Shown here one piece after another: positions 26,934-36,544 of a stretch of DNA of 64,000 bases. The notes below the pieces were generated by a model. The model saw only the letters and a program-made list of their open reading frames with translations. It was not told the DNA's origin and did no database searches. Each line of letters begins with the position of its first letter. Within the stretch, counting starts at the first letter, position 1. Where the stretch lies: contig NZ_JABMLK010000002.1 in assembly GCF_013394855.1 (NCBI RefSeq), positions 496,001-560,000 of the forward strand, written 5' to 3'. Origin of the DNA: Limnobaculum xujianqingii (GTDB taxonomy: Bacteria; Pseudomonadota; Gammaproteobacteria; Enterobacterales; Enterobacteriaceae). A program made the translations under genes and the position numbers.

Positions 26934-28595
26934 TCAGGCAGCCAGAAGTTCTTTGGCGTTTGCCAGAGTGTTACGGGTGATTTCGCTGCCGCCCAGTAAG
27001 CGGGCCAGTTCTTGCAGGCGGGCATTTTTGTCCAGCAGCAACATCTGGGTTTCGGTCTCTTCGCCATCGGTTTGTTTGCTGACATAGAAGTGTTGATGGC
27101 CATTACCGGCAACTTGAGGTAAATGCGTTACGCACATAACCTGAGTGGATTCACCCAACTGACGTAGCAGCTTACCGACGATAGCGGCAGTTGGTCCGCT
27201 GATACCTACATCCACTTCATCAAATATTAGCGCCGGGGTATCCATCTTCCGGGCGGTAATCACCTGAACCGCTAAAGCGATACGTGATAGTTCACCGCCG
27301 GAAGCGACTTTAGACAACCCTTGCAGCGGCTGCCCCGGGTTAGTGCTGACACGGAAATCAACCCGATCGGCACCTTCGGTATTCAGATGCTCAGGCTGCC
27401 ATTCCACACCAATAACCAATTGGCCATGCGGCATTGCCAGTGAGTGCATACTGTCAGTGATCATAGTGGACAGTTCTGCTGCATAGTGAGCGCGTTGAAC
27501 GTGCAGACGTTTAGCCACTTCCAGCGCCTGTTTATGATGCTGGGCAACCGCTTCGGTTAGTGCTTCGTAGTCATCTCCCTGGCGGTTAATTTGCTGCTGT
27601 TCATCTAGCAGTTGCTGGTGGATCTCGGGCAGTTGTTCTGGGGAAATATGGTGTTTACGCGCTAAAGCTAACTGGCGAGACAGGCGCTGCTCCAGTTCAT
27701 ACAGGCGTACCGGGTCCATATCCATTCGTTCGGAATAGTGGCGAAGCTCTTCGCTGGTTTCGCTAACTTGAATAGACGCTTCTTCTAACATGGTCAGTAA
27801 GCCAGCCATTTTTTCATCAATGGAGGAAAGCTCTTGCAGGCTATGTTTTGCGTGGTTCAGCAGGCTGAGTACGTTCTGTTCTTCGTTTTCAGCCAGTACC
27901 TGTAAAGCATCCTGACTTAGCGAGAGCAACTGGCCACTGTTAGCCAGACGTTTGTACTCTTCATCAATCTGTTCATATTCGCCAGCCAGAGGGGCAAATT
28001 CATTCAGCTCTTTTAGTTGATACTGTAATAGCTGCTGGCGGGACTCATGTTCAAGACTCTGCTGTTGAAATTGTGCCAGTTGAGCACAACTCTGATGCCA
28101 GCATTGATACGCCTGTTGCATCTCGGTTGCCAGTTCAGTCTGGTGCATATAAGCATCCAGCAGGTGTTTTTGGTGTTCAGGTTTTAACAGTAGCTGGTGG
28201 GCATGTTGACCATGAATTTGAATCAGTAACTGTCCCAACTCACGCAGTTGGGAAACTGGAACGGCGGTACCGTTAATAAAGCCACGGGAACGACCATCAG
28301 CACTAATTACCCGTCGCAACAGGCACTCTTGCTGATCGTCTAACTGATTATCTTCCAGCCATTGGCGAGCTGCCGGGGTATCTTTCAGGGAGAAGCGGGC
28401 GCAAATATCTGCCCGGTTGGCACCGTTACGTACCATTGCCGCTTCGGAACGGCTACCCAGACATAAGCCTAATGCATCAATAGCAATAGACTTACCGGCA
28501 CCGGTTTCACCGGTAATGGCAGTCATACCTGACTGAAAATCAATTTCCAGCTCGCGAACAATGGCAAAATTACTAATGGTTAACTGTGCCAGCAT
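26934..28595 (-). CDS. recN: RecN, SMC-like DNA repair ATPase
   Basis: At 553 residues this matches E. coli RecN. Walker A ([10 protein letters not shown]), a long coiled coil, the ABC signature [11 protein letters not shown] and Walker B ([13 protein letters not shown]) are in the expected order. RecN holds sister chromatids together during double-strand break repair. Two LexA boxes lie 25-66 bases before the ATG, showing SOS control. It is followed by a terminator and then bamE, as in E. coli. Confidence 0.97.
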   Translation of the reverse strand: MLAQLTISNFAIVRELEIDFQSGMTAITGETGAGKSIAIDALGLCLGSRSEAAMVRNGANRADICARFSLKDTPAARQWLEDNQLDDQQECLLRRVISADGRSRGFINGTAVPVSQLRELGQLLIQIHGQHAHQLLLKPEHQKHLLDAYMHQTELATEMQQAYQCWHQSCAQLAQFQQQSLEHESRQQLLQYQLKELNEFAPLAGEYEQIDEEYKRLANSGQLLSLSQDALQVLAENEEQNVLSLLNHAKHSLQELSSIDEKMAGLLTMLEEASIQVSETSEELRHYSERMDMDPVRLYELEQRLSRQLALARKHHISPEQLPEIHQQLLDEQQQINRQGDDYEALTEAVAQHHKQALEVAKRLHVQRAHYAAELSTMITDSMHSLAMPHGQLVIGVEWQPEHLNTEGADRVDFRVSTNPGQPLQGLSKVASGGELSRIALAVQVITARKMDTPALIFDEVDVGISGPTAAIVGKLLRQLGESTQVMCVTHLPQVAGNGHQHFYVSKQTDGEETETQMLLLDKNARLQELARLLGGSEITRNTLANAKELLAA

Positions 28596-28619
28596 GATTA
28601 TCTTCCTGTATAACCTAAC

Positions 28620-28661
28620 AACTGTAGTTACATACAGTATAATCTGGTTTTTTATACAGTA
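28620..28661 (-). promoter_or_regulatory. Two LexA (SOS) boxes upstream of recN
   Basis: Box 1 (28620-28639) has CTG at 28622-28624 and CAG at 28635-28637, ten bases apart. Box 2 (28642-28661) has CTG at 28644-28646 and CAG at 28657-28659 with an AT-rich middle. Both fit CTG-N10-CAG with flanking TA. Tandem LexA boxes are known at recN in E. coli. Confidence 0.85.
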
Positions 28662-28680
28662 AAGAGGGATATCTGATTTT

Positions 28681-29562
28681 TCAGAATAATTTTTTTGACC
28701 ATCCCAGTTTTGTGCTTAATGTATTGTAGTAACTGTAGTTTTTAGGATGAATCAGATTCAAATGAGCTTCACTGCGTTTGATGATCACTTCTTCATCTTT
28801 TTGGATTGGCAGTGCTATCTGGCTGTCGCAGCTGATTTCCAGGTCACGGCTATAGTGAGAGAATTTCAGATGAATAACGCTGTTACTGCTGATAACCAGC
28901 GGTCTGGAGGTCAGCGTATGTGGAAACATGGGCACTAACGCAATAGCATCCAGCGTTGGGGTCAAAATAGGGCCGCCAGCGGACAGAGAGTAGGCTGTTG
29001 AACCAGTAGGCGTAGAAATAATTAGTCCATCGGAACGCTGAGAGAAGGCGAAATTATTGTCAATATACACTTCAAACTCAATCATATGGGCCACTTTGCC
29101 CGGATGCAGTACCACTTCATTAATGGCAGTACTGAGGCGCGTTGGCTGACCTGCCCGATGCAATTGGGCTTCCAGCAGAAAACGTTTTTCTGTGATGTAC
29201 TCGCCGGCAAGCACTTCAGAAAGTTGCTGATGCAGATTATCCGGATTGAGATCGGTAAGAAAACCGAGGTTTCCGCGGTTAACACCAATAACTTTGATGT
29301 CATAGCGGGAAAGAACCCGGGCCGCTCCCAGCATATTTCCGTCACCGCCGATAACTACCGCCAGATCGGCCTGCTGCCCAATTTCTGACAGACTGCCGGT
29401 GGTCATATCTTCCAGTTTTAGATCATTTGCTATTTGTTGCTCTACAATAACGGTATAACCGTTGCTCTTTAGCCAGTGGTATAGTGTCTTGTGTGTCGCT
29501 AGTGCTGAAGGATGACGTGGGTGTCCGACTAACCCAATGCAACTGAACTTGTTATTATTCAT
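28681..29562 (-). CDS. nadK: NAD kinase
   Basis: The 293-residue protein carries the NAD-kinase motif [16 protein letters not shown], with the catalytic Asp of GGDGN, then [15 protein letters not shown] and [16 protein letters not shown]. It phosphorylates NAD to NADP using ATP in the cytosol. It is transcribed ahead of recN and divergently from grpE, as in E. coli. The [20 protein letters not shown] start matches relatives. Confidence 0.97.
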   Translation of the reverse strand: MNNNKFSCIGLVGHPRHPSALATHKTLYHWLKSNGYTVIVEQQIANDLKLEDMTTGSLSEIGQQADLAVVIGGDGNMLGAARVLSRYDIKVIGVNRGNLGFLTDLNPDNLHQQLSEVLAGEYITEKRFLLEAQLHRAGQPTRLSTAINEVVLHPGKVAHMIEFEVYIDNNFAFSQRSDGLIISTPTGSTAYSLSAGGPILTPTLDAIALVPMFPHTLTSRPLVISSNSVIHLKFSHYSRDLEISCDSQIALPIQKDEEVIIKRSEAHLNLIHPKNYSYYNTLSTKLGWSKKLF

Positions 29563-29615
29563 TTAATTTTTCCTGTCAGATGCGACAATAGCATCCATAC
29601 AATATGAATGACTTC

Positions 29616-29641
29616 CTTGATTCGTCAATTTTCATCCCCAT
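29616..29641 (+). promoter_or_regulatory. Sigma-32 heat-shock promoter of grpE
   Basis: CTTGAT (29616-29621) and CCCCAT (29636-29641) are separated by 14 bases and followed by AATATAAG. This is very close to the RpoH consensus (CTTGAAA, 13-15 bases, CCCCATnT). It lies 46 bases before the grpE ATG. Confidence 0.8.
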
Positions 29642-29687
29642 AATATAAGCGAACAAGTGAGCGTAATGCCAAACTGCGGAGATTTAC

Positions 29688-30269
29688 ATGAGTAGTAAAG
29701 AACAAAACACCCCTAATGAGCAAGTCCTGGATGAGACATTAAACGAGCACCAACAAGTGGAAGGTGCAGAGCAAGCCGCAGAGTTAGACGTAAATACTCA
29801 AGTTTTTGAGCAAATCGCTAATCTGGAAGCTCAACTGGCTCAGGCACAGCAGCAAGAGCGTGAGAATATTTTACGCGTTCGTGCTGAAGTTGAAAACGTT
29901 CGTCGTCGCGCAGAGCAAGATGTGGAAAAAGCACATAAATTTGCTCTGGAAAAATTCTCTATTGAGTTGCTTCCGGTGATTGATAATCTGGAACGCGCGT
30001 TGGCTTCTGCCGATCAAGAGAATCCAGACTTTGCTGCGCTGGTAGAAGGTGTAGACCTGACCCTGAAATCACTACTTAATGCGGTGCGTAAATTTGGTGT
30101 AGAAGTGGTGGAAGAGGTTAATGTTCCTTTCAACCCAGAGTTGCATCAGGCAATGACCATGATGGAATCTGCCGATCATGCACCAAACCATGTAATGATG
30201 GTGATGCAAAAAGGTTATACCTTAAATGGTCGTCTGATTCGTCCTGCTATGGTCGCTGTTTCTAAATAA
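29688..30269 (+). CDS. grpE: GrpE, nucleotide exchange factor of DnaK
   Basis: The 193-residue protein (E. coli 197) has a disordered acidic N-terminus, a long dimerising helix ([20 protein letters not shown]) and the C-terminal beta domain with [11 protein letters not shown] and [18 protein letters not shown]. It releases ADP from DnaK during the chaperone cycle in the cytosol. A sigma-32 promoter lies upstream and a strong terminator follows. It is divergent from nadK. Confidence 0.97.
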   Translation: MSSKEQNTPNEQVLDETLNEHQQVEGAEQAAELDVNTQVFEQIANLEAQLAQAQQQERENILRVRAEVENVRRRAEQDVEKAHKFALEKFSIELLPVIDNLERALASADQENPDFAALVEGVDLTLKSLLNAVRKFGVEVVEEVNVPFNPELHQAMTMMESADHAPNHVMMVMQKGYTLNGRLIRPAMVAVSK

Positions 30270-30321
30270 TAGTCATAAAAATTAATGCTAATAGAGCTTG
30301 ATAATAATTAGCGTTATGATT

Positions 30322-30361
30322 AATGTGAGATAAGAGTCTAATATGCGCCTTATCTCACATT
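30322..30361 (+). terminator. Terminator of grpE
   Basis: AATGTGAGATAAG (30322-30334) and CTTATCTCACATT (30349-30361) form a 13-bp perfect stem, followed by CTTTATATTT. Confidence 0.75.
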
Positions 30362-30498
30362 CTTTATATTTATTATATTATTCATTAAGTTAGTCTCTGT
30401 TTTTTATTTTCCCTTCGGTTTTTCTTCAGATATTTCTTACTAAATACCCATTAATAGCTAGAGCCTATTCTAACGATAGGTAAGACCGCCCGTGATAC

Positions 30499-30539
30499 TT
30501 GATCCGAATCAATTTGATATTTCCCTTACCAGAGATAAT
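30499..30539 (+). promoter_or_regulatory. FNR site and -10 box of the triheme peroxidase gene
   Basis: TTGAT-CCGA-ATCAA (30499-30512) is an exact FNR consensus. A GATAAT -10 box lies at 30534-30539. A transcript starting near 30547 would place the FNR centre at about -41.5, the class II activation position. The E. coli homologue yhjA is known to be FNR-activated. An OxyR site could not be identified by eye. Confidence 0.85.
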
Positions 30540-30612
30540 CCAAGCGATTTTCATCATGAGGTAGGATTTTCTCATGACATTCCAATAAGACAGAGAAGAA
30601 TGTGAGGGAACT

Positions 30613-32007
30613 ATGATAAAGAAGCTAATCGTAGGAGCTTGTGCTTTAGGCATAGTCGGTTATCTGGGGACGGCAACCTATATTTACAATTATGACGCTA
30701 AGCGAAGCGAGCGCTTAATTGCTACCGCAGCACCGAAAGGTGATGCACACGTAAGAGAAATTTTTTATCAGCGCGGTTGCGAATATTGCCATACCGCTAA
30801 TGCCGATATGCCTTTCTATGCATCATTCCCGATTGCCAAGCAATTAATGGAATATGATGTGAAGATGGGCTATGTGCACTTTAACCTGCAGGCCACCATG
30901 GATAGCTTGGTTAATGGTACTGCAGCACCAGAATCAGACTTAGCTAAAATTGAACGTGCTATTCAGGACGAAATCATGCCTCCTGGCCGCTATACCGCGG
31001 TGCACTGGAGTGGTGGTGTAACAGCTGAAGATAAAGCGGCTATTCTGGCTTGGGCACAAGAGCAACGTTCTAAATACTACGTGACTGAAGGCGTAAGCCC
31101 GGCCTTTAAAAACGAAGTTGTTCAACCATTACCAGAACCAATGCCAACCGATCCGAAGAAAGTGGCAATGGGTTCTATCCTTTATCATGACAACCGTTTA
31201 TCCGGCGACAACTCACTTTCATGTGAAACTTGTCATAAGCTGACTGCTGGTGGTGTTGATAATCTGATTACCTCAAAAGGTATTAATGGTTCAATTGGAC
31301 CAATCAACGCACCAACCGTGTTTAACTCGGTATATAACATTGAGCAGTTCTGGGATGGCCGTGCGAAAAACCTGCAAGAGCAGGCGGGTGGACCACCTCT
31401 TAACCCAATTGAAATGGGCTCAGAATCCTGGGATCAAATCATTGGTAAACTGTCTCAGGATCCGGCTCTGACCGCGGCATTTACTGAAGTTTATCCGCAG
31501 GGTTTCACTGCAGATACTATCACCGATGCTATCGCTGAGTTTGAAAAGACTCTGGTAACGCCAAACAGTCCATTTGACCGCTTTATGAAAGGTGATGATA
31601 GTGCGCTGACTGCTCAACAGAAGCATGGCTTCCAGCTGTTTAAAGATAACAAGTGCGGAACTTGTCACGTAGGTAAAAACCTGGGTGGTCAATCGTTTGA
31701 AATGATGGGCCTGAAAGAAGACTACTTTGCTGCTCGTGGTAGCATCACTGAAGTTGACCAGGGGCGCTTTAACTTCACTACCTTTGAGCGTGACCGTAAT
31801 CGCTTTAAAGTACCAACGCTGAGAAATATCGAACAAACCGGACCATACCTGCATGATGGCAGTATGGACACCCTGAAAGGTGCGGTTGAGATGATGCTTA
31901 AGTATCAGTTAGAAGTTAACCTGCCAGAGAAAGATGTAGACGATATTGTTGAATTCCTGAAGTCTACTACCGGTGAATATAAGCTGGATCAACCGACCAA
32001 GCTTTAA
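30613..32007 (+). CDS. yhjA: Triheme cytochrome c peroxidase (YhjA/Ccp, quinol peroxidase)
   Basis: The 464-residue protein starts with an uncleaved membrane anchor (about residues 4-26) and has three CxxCH haem sites: CEYCH near residue 57, CETCH near 203 and CGTCH near 350. The last two belong to the diheme peroxidase domain (MauG/CcpA family) and the first to an extra N-terminal cytochrome domain. This is the layout of E. coli YhjA (465), which reduces periplasmic H2O2 with electrons from quinol and can support peroxide respiration without oxygen. The exact FNR box upstream agrees with anaerobic induction. It is a single-gene unit with its own terminator. Confidence 0.92.
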   Translation: MIKKLIVGACALGIVGYLGTATYIYNYDAKRSERLIATAAPKGDAHVREIFYQRGCEYCHTANADMPFYASFPIAKQLMEYDVKMGYVHFNLQATMDSLVNGTAAPESDLAKIERAIQDEIMPPGRYTAVHWSGGVTAEDKAAILAWAQEQRSKYYVTEGVSPAFKNEVVQPLPEPMPTDPKKVAMGSILYHDNRLSGDNSLSCETCHKLTAGGVDNLITSKGINGSIGPINAPTVFNSVYNIEQFWDGRAKNLQEQAGGPPLNPIEMGSESWDQIIGKLSQDPALTAAFTEVYPQGFTADTITDAIAEFEKTLVTPNSPFDRFMKGDDSALTAQQKHGFQLFKDNKCGTCHVGKNLGGQSFEMMGLKEDYFAARGSITEVDQGRFNFTTFERDRNRFKVPTLRNIEQTGPYLHDGSMDTLKGAVEMMLKYQLEVNLPEKDVDDIVEFLKSTTGEYKLDQPTKL

Positions 32008-32030
32008 TATTGACTGAAGTTACAATGTAT

Positions 32031-32060
32031 AACCGCGCTATTTAGCGCGGTTATTTTTTT
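32031..32060 (+). terminator. Terminator of yhjA
   Basis: AACCGCGCTA (32031-32040) pairs with TAGCGCGGTT (32043-32052) and is followed by ATTTTTTT. It can also serve convergent ung. Confidence 0.9.
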
Positions 32061-32077
32061 GTCAGTCTGACAGGGTA

Positions 32078-32755
32078 TTAAAGGTTGTCTAATTGCCAGC
32101 GGATAGGTGTTAAACCCTGTTGTTCTAACAGCGTATTAGCCTGTGAGAAGTGCTTGCAGCCAAGAAAACCACGATGAGCAGATAAAGGTGAAGGATGAGG
32201 TGCAGCCAGTACGTGATGGCGTTTGCGGTCAATAATACGGCCTTTCTTCTGGGCGTGAGAGCCCCACAGCATAAAGATAATTCCGTCACGATGTTCGTTG
32301 ATGGATGCAATCACCTTATCAGTAAAGGTTTCCCAACCCAGACTGGCATGAGAGTGCGCTTTACCAGCCTCAACGGTGAGTACAGTATTGAGTAACATCA
32401 CCCCTTGTTCTGCCCAACTTTGCAAATAACCATGATTCGGGCGTTGAAAATCGGGAATATCGGTCATAAGTTCTTTATACATATTGACCAGTGACGGCGG
32501 CGGTTGAATGCCCGGCAATACGGAAAATGACAGCCCGTGTGCCTGATTAGGGCCGTGATAAGGGTCCTGACCCAATATTACCACTTTAATGTCAGCCAAC
32601 TCCGTTGAGCTGAACGCATTAAAAACGTCTTTTTGTGGTGGATAGATCACTTTTCCAGCCGCTCTTTCACAAGCGACAAACTTGAGAGTGTCCTGAAAGT
32701 AAGGCTGCTGCTTTTCCTGACCAATAACATCGTGCCATGTCAGTTTGTCGCTCAT
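32078..32755 (-). CDS. ung: Uracil-DNA glycosylase
   Basis: This 225-residue protein has the family-1 UDG motifs: [13 protein letters not shown] with catalytic Asp64, [16 protein letters not shown], and [10 protein letters not shown] with His187, at exactly the E. coli positions. It removes uracil from DNA at the start of base-excision repair. It is divergent from grcA, as in E. coli, with 389 bp of AT-rich promoter DNA between them. The start follows AAAGGAGATC. Confidence 0.97.
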   Translation of the reverse strand: MSDKLTWHDVIGQEKQQPYFQDTLKFVACERAAGKVIYPPQKDVFNAFSSTELADIKVVILGQDPYHGPNQAHGLSFSVLPGIQPPPSLVNMYKELMTDIPDFQRPNHGYLQSWAEQGVMLLNTVLTVEAGKAHSHASLGWETFTDKVIASINEHRDGIIFMLWGSHAQKKGRIIDRKRHHVLAAPHPSPLSAHRGFLGCKHFSQANTLLEQQGLTPIRWQLDNL

Positions 32756-32935
32756 AAAGGATCTCCTTTCTTTTGAATGGTATATCGAGCGCTAAGAAAA
32801 AGTTATCGCTGAATAATACAGCAAGGTGGCTACGATTATGATCTTTTAATCGCACTTTTGGACGATGAATTGGCTGCAGTTATAAAAAAAGTTGAAAATT
32901 TACAAAAATAATTAAATGTTAAAAAATGGCAAAAA

Positions 32936-33030
32936 TTGATATAAAACAAAAAGTTGATTAAATGGTAATTTTTTATGAGTTTTCAAAATTGATTTTAATC
33001 AAAGAATTTTGGTGGTATCACTGATATATA
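32936..33030 (+). promoter_or_regulatory. Tandem FNR sites and promoter of grcA
   Basis: An exact FNR site TTGAT-TTTA-ATCAA lies at 32989-33002 and a near match TTGAT-ATAA-AACAA at 32936-32949. Their centres are 53 bp apart. A TATATA -10 box at 33025-33030 predicts a start near 33036, putting the sites at about -40.5 and -93.5, the positions known for E. coli yfiD. The rest of 32756-33144 is AT-rich and should hold the ung promoter. Confidence 0.88.
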
Positions 33031-33144
33031 AGATGAAAAATAATGTTAGTTTTGTGTCACTAATGTTACGACTGAACGAATTCGATATCGTTACCCCTAA
33101 AAATTAGGGGGAACTTAAATTTAAAATACTGATGGAGGCACCAA

Positions 33145-33528
33145 ATGATTACTGGTATCCAAATTACTAAAGCTGATAACTCTGCATTGCTGAACTCTTT
33201 CTGGTTGCTGGATGATGAAACTGCTGAAGCACGTTGTGTTTGTGCAAAAGCTGATTATTCAGAAGATCAGGTTGTACCGGTTAGCCAACTGGGCAAAATC
33301 GAATACCGTGAAGTTCCAATGGAAGTTAAGCCAACTGTACGTGTAGAAGGTGGTCAACACCTGAACGTTAACGTACTGAGCCGTGATACTCTGGAAGACG
33401 CTGTTAAGAATCCAGAAAAATATCCACAGCTGACTATCCGTGTATCTGGTTATGCAGTGCGTTTTAACTCACTGACTCCGGAACAACAACGTGATGTTAT
33501 TACTCGTACTTTCACTGAAAGTTTGTAG
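33145..33528 (+). CDS. grcA: GrcA, autonomous glycyl radical cofactor
   Basis: The 127-residue protein (YfiD) has the glycyl-radical motif RVSGYAVRF with Gly102, like E. coli. It replaces the C-terminal radical domain of pyruvate formate-lyase after oxygen damage. The start follows GGAGG. The tandem FNR promoter and a strong terminator make it a single-gene unit. Repeat copy B1 lies directly after its terminator. Confidence 0.97.
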   Translation: MITGIQITKADNSALLNSFWLLDDETAEARCVCAKADYSEDQVVPVSQLGKIEYREVPMEVKPTVRVEGGQHLNVNVLSRDTLEDAVKNPEKYPQLTIRVSGYAVRFNSLTPEQQRDVITRTFTESL

Positions 33529-33549
33529 TAGGTAGTTGTTTTTTGGAAG

Positions 33550-33576
33550 GGCCGCTGGGAACAGCGGCCTTTTTTA
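33550..33576 (+). terminator. Terminator of grcA
   Basis: GGCCGCTG (33550-33557) pairs with CAGCGGCC (33562-33569), followed by TTTTTTATT. Confidence 0.92.
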
Positions 33577-33610
33577 TTGTGGTTTTTGAATTGGTTTATT
33601 GGTCGTATGG

Positions 33611-33895
33611 TGTAAGTTTCGCCGCTTTAAGTTCTGTGTTTATCTCGGCAGTGGAGTTTGCGTCGAGCAAAGGGGCGTTGGGGCGAACGCCCCTCTGCAC
33701 TCCCCGCGCCAACGCAGCCGACTGTTGACCGCCGCGTTGCGGCGGCAACCTCAGACAATAAAAAAGCCAACGCACCGACGCAGAGCCGCTCCCGACGTCG
33801 CTGCGCCTCGACCAACATCCATGTTGGTCGTGCTACTTTTTTATTGTCTGAGGCAACATTCGGATGCTTTAACCTGAAGGGCCAAGGGCTAAGGA
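33611..33895 (+). repeat. Structured dispersed repeat, family B, copy B1
   Basis: A 285-bp GC-rich element runs from TGTAAGTTTCGCCGCTTTA to GAAGGGCCAAGGGCTAAGG. It has nested palindromes: an outer 18-bp stem (33749-33766 with 33836-33853, CCTCAGACAATAAAAAAG and its complement), an inner GCAG/CTGC stem, a 10-bp palindrome CGACCAACAT/ATGTTGGTCG (33809-33830) and a CCGCCGC/GCGGCGG hairpin (33730-33746). Copies B2 (44307-44600, inverted) and B3 (60495-60775) are homologous. It sits between convergent grcA and srmB, outside both terminators. Open frames across it are not conserved as proteins. Confidence 0.88.
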
Positions 33896-33900
33896 GCTCA

Positions 33901-33928
33901 AAAAATAACGGCTCCGAAGGGAGCCGTA
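33901..33928 (-). terminator. Terminator of srmB
   Basis: On the minus strand CGGCTCC and GGAGCCG (33910-33916 with 33921-33927) form a stem followed by TTATTTTTT. Confidence 0.88.
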
Positions 33929-33933
33929 TTGCA

Positions 33934-35274
33934 TTATGCTTTATCTGTTGATGTGTCCGGAGATGCAGCATTATTGGCTGACTTACGCCGTTTGCCTACG
34001 TTTTTGCTGTCCCGGTGACGAACTTTTACTTTGACCTTTTCTTTATTCTTCTCTTTTTTCTTTTCTGCCGCTTTTTCCTTAGCTCTCTTCGATTGCTTAC
34101 GGCCGTTGGTTGGTCCCGGAGCTTTGCTGGTTGGACGCAATTCCTCAATCACGCGCATTTTCAGCGGTTCCTGAAGATAACGTTCAATTTTGCCCAGTAG
34201 CAGATGGTCGTGAGATTCCACCAGAGAGATAGCGATACCTTTTTTACCTGCGCGGCCGGTACGACCAATGCGGTGCAGGTAGGTGTCAGCGGTACGCGGT
34301 AAGTCAAAGTTGAATACATGACTGATGTCCAGAATATCCAGACCGCGTGCAGCGACGTCGGTGGCTACCAGTACATTAACCGTGCCATCCTGCAGGCGTT
34401 TAATCGCTTCATTACGTTTTGCCTGCACCATTTCACCTTCAAGGTAGAAACATTGAATCCCGGCATCACGGAGCCAGCTTACCAGCTCATGCAGACGTTC
34501 ACGTTTACGTACGAAGATGATCGCTTTATGCACATCAGGTTGTTTTAGCAAATGGCAAAGCAGGGCGGTTTTATGCTTGATATCATCAGCGCGATAGTAC
34601 CACTGATGAATTTTTTTACGTTCACGGCGGGAAGGATCGGCTTCAATTTCTACCGGATCGTTTAACAGGCGTTCGGCGAAGTCACGAATAGCTTCTCCTT
34701 CCAACGTTGCGGAAAACAGCAACGTTTGTTTACGCCAGCGAGTTTCCGCGGCGATGCGTTCGATGTCTTGAGCAAAACCCAAATCTAACATGCGGTCGGC
34801 TTCATCAAGGATCAGCGTTTCTACCGCACGGCAGTCAAAATTCTCTTCTTTAATATATTGCAGCAGGCGACCGGTAGTAGCGACCACGATATCCTGATTC
34901 TCGCTGAAAACTTCAGCGTGATTCATATAAGCTACACCGCCAGTAATAGTCGCAATATCCAGGTGGGTATGGGCGGCCAATTCACGCGCCTGTTCTGCTA
35001 CCTGCATCGCCAGTTCACGGGTTGGCGTCAGGATCAGAATACGCGGCGGGCCGGACTTTTTGCGCGGATAATCGAGCAGGTGCTGAAGTGCGGGCAGCAG
35101 GAATGCCGCAGTTTTACCGGTTCCCGTTGGTGCGGAACCCAGTACGTCACGTCCATCCATCGCTGCCGGAATAGCTGCGGCCTGAATGGCGGTTGGGCGC
35201 TCATAGCCCTTGTCACTTAATGCATCCAGCAACGGCTGGTCGAGATCGAGTGCGGAAAAGTCTAATACTGTCAT
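33934..35274 (-). CDS. srmB: SrmB, DEAD-box RNA helicase
   Basis: The 446-residue protein (E. coli 444) carries Q-motif TAIQAAAIPAA, Walker A APTGTGKTAAF, PTRELAMQV, DEAD in LDEADRMLDLGF, SAT in LFSATLEG, and HRIGRTGRAGKKG. A basic Lys-rich C-terminal tail (about residues 385-446) is typical of SrmB. It assists early 50S ribosome assembly, more so in the cold. It is divergent from trmN, as in E. coli. Confidence 0.95.
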   Translation of the reverse strand: MTVLDFSALDLDQPLLDALSDKGYERPTAIQAAAIPAAMDGRDVLGSAPTGTGKTAAFLLPALQHLLDYPRKKSGPPRILILTPTRELAMQVAEQARELAAHTHLDIATITGGVAYMNHAEVFSENQDIVVATTGRLLQYIKEENFDCRAVETLILDEADRMLDLGFAQDIERIAAETRWRKQTLLFSATLEGEAIRDFAERLLNDPVEIEADPSRRERKKIHQWYYRADDIKHKTALLCHLLKQPDVHKAIIFVRKRERLHELVSWLRDAGIQCFYLEGEMVQAKRNEAIKRLQDGTVNVLVATDVAARGLDILDISHVFNFDLPRTADTYLHRIGRTGRAGKKGIAISLVESHDHLLLGKIERYLQEPLKMRVIEELRPTSKAPGPTNGRKQSKRAKEKAAEKKKEKNKEKVKVKVRHRDSKNVGKRRKSANNAASPDTSTDKA

Positions 35275-35469
35275 GGTCTACCTCTGCTTGGGGCGCCGAT
35301 TATAGATGTATTGAGCGGGATCTTCATCTGTTATTGTTGACATCAGGCATTTATCTTCGTTTTCGGTTAGAATTCATCTGACATTATTGATGAGTGAAAT
35401 TACTGGCAAAATACAGAATAATTCTCTGTATTGGCTGTAAAAGCGTATGGGTTATTTATGCAGGTTACG

Positions 35470-36216
35470 ATGAAACAGAGTAAGGAGAAACCTTTACTTC
35501 GCCGCGGCGGTTTCACATTTAAACAATTCTTTGTTGGTCACGATCGATGTGGAATGAAGGTTACGACAGATGGCGTTATTTTAGGTGGCTGGACTAACGT
35601 GACTTCATGTCGACGCATTCTGGATATTGGTACCGGAACCGGATTGTTAGCGCTAATGCTGGCGCAACGTAGCGAACAGCAAGTTATGATTGATGCGGTT
35701 GAAATTGATCTTGCCGCTTGCCAGCAGGCGCAAGAGAATGTTCAGGCTTCACCATGGCGTCAGCGTATCAGGGTATTTCATCAGGATATCGCTGATTATG
35801 CTGAAATAGCGGATAGCGGCTATGATTTAATCATCAGTAATCCTCCCTATTTTCCGGAGGGAACGGATTGTCGCGATGAATCCAGAGCCAAAGCCCGTTA
35901 TACCCATATTCTCAGTCATCAGAATTTATTAATGTATGTTGATAAGCTATTGGCTCCACAGGGGCGATTCTCGGTGATGCTACCTTGCGCTTCAGGTGAA
36001 CAACTGGAAAAGCAGGCGTTAGAGATGGGATGGTTTGTTGCTCGCCGTACCTGGGTTTGTGATGTGCCAGATAAAGCACCTTATATTGTGTTGTTGGAAT
36101 TATCCAGGGCACCACTGCTTTGTGATGAACAGAAGTTGATAACGCATCAACCGGGTAGAAAAGATTACACCGAAACGTTTAAACAGTTAGCTAAAGATTT
36201 TTATCTTGCTCTCTGA
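35470..36216 (+). CDS. trmN: TrmN6 (YfiC), tRNA1(Val) adenine37-N6 methyltransferase
   Basis: From the ATG at 35470 the protein has 248 residues (E. coli 245) and starts MKQSKEKPLLRRGGFTFKQF, aligning with YfiC. The SAM-binding loop RILDIGTGTGLLALMLAQR and the N6-adenine methylase motif LIISNPPYFPEG are clear. It methylates A37 of tRNA1(Val). Upstream in-frame starts (ATG 35458, TTG 35431) would add unconserved residues. In E. coli nadB follows in the opposite orientation; it is missing here. Confidence 0.92.
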   Translation: MKQSKEKPLLRRGGFTFKQFFVGHDRCGMKVTTDGVILGGWTNVTSCRRILDIGTGTGLLALMLAQRSEQQVMIDAVEIDLAACQQAQENVQASPWRQRIRVFHQDIADYAEIADSGYDLIISNPPYFPEGTDCRDESRAKARYTHILSHQNLLMYVDKLLAPQGRFSVMLPCASGEQLEKQALEMGWFVARRTWVCDVPDKAPYIVLLELSRAPLLCDEQKLITHQPGRKDYTETFKQLAKDFYLAL

Positions 36217-36544
36217 AAAATATATAAAAATAGCCTGATGAATTATTGCAATCTTTTGTATAGAGTGAGGCTGAAAGTGAAAAATCATGTTAGCCTACAC
36301 CGAATCAGGCCGGAAACAGAAGCGTATTGGCTGAATATCCTGATGTCATGCGCCTGATGGGAGCTCCGGGACGACAAAATAACAGGCAGATTGGTTGAAA
36401 AACCAGCTAACGATATAATTACGCGTGAGATGTTGGGAACTAATCATTCAACAGCGTCTCTAAGAAGTTGCTTGCTCAAATTAGTACAATAATAGGTTTG
36501 GCAGCACGAAACGCATCGAGATAGTTGAGGAGACTTTACCTCGA
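36217..36544 (+). promoter_or_regulatory. Upstream region of rpoE with a sigma-E promoter
   Basis: GGAACTA (36436-36442), 16 bases, and TCTAA (36459-36463) match the sigma-E consensus (GGAACTT-N16-TCTGA), pointing to autoregulation of rpoE as in E. coli. Upstream, 36280-36400 has short open stretches that look like decayed coding DNA, but I cannot assign them. The nadB gene expected here is absent. Confidence 0.75.

Noticed and set aside
33599..33971. Open frames of 92, 97 and 114 codons across repeat B1
   Set aside because: They overlap on both strands, lie inside a palindromic GC-rich repeat and are not preserved in copies B2 and B3; they are by-products of base composition.
36290..36410. 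Short frames reading LAEYPDVMRLMGAPG and similar
   Set aside because: No start, ribosome site or full domain; noted only as possible decayed DNA upstream of rpoE.
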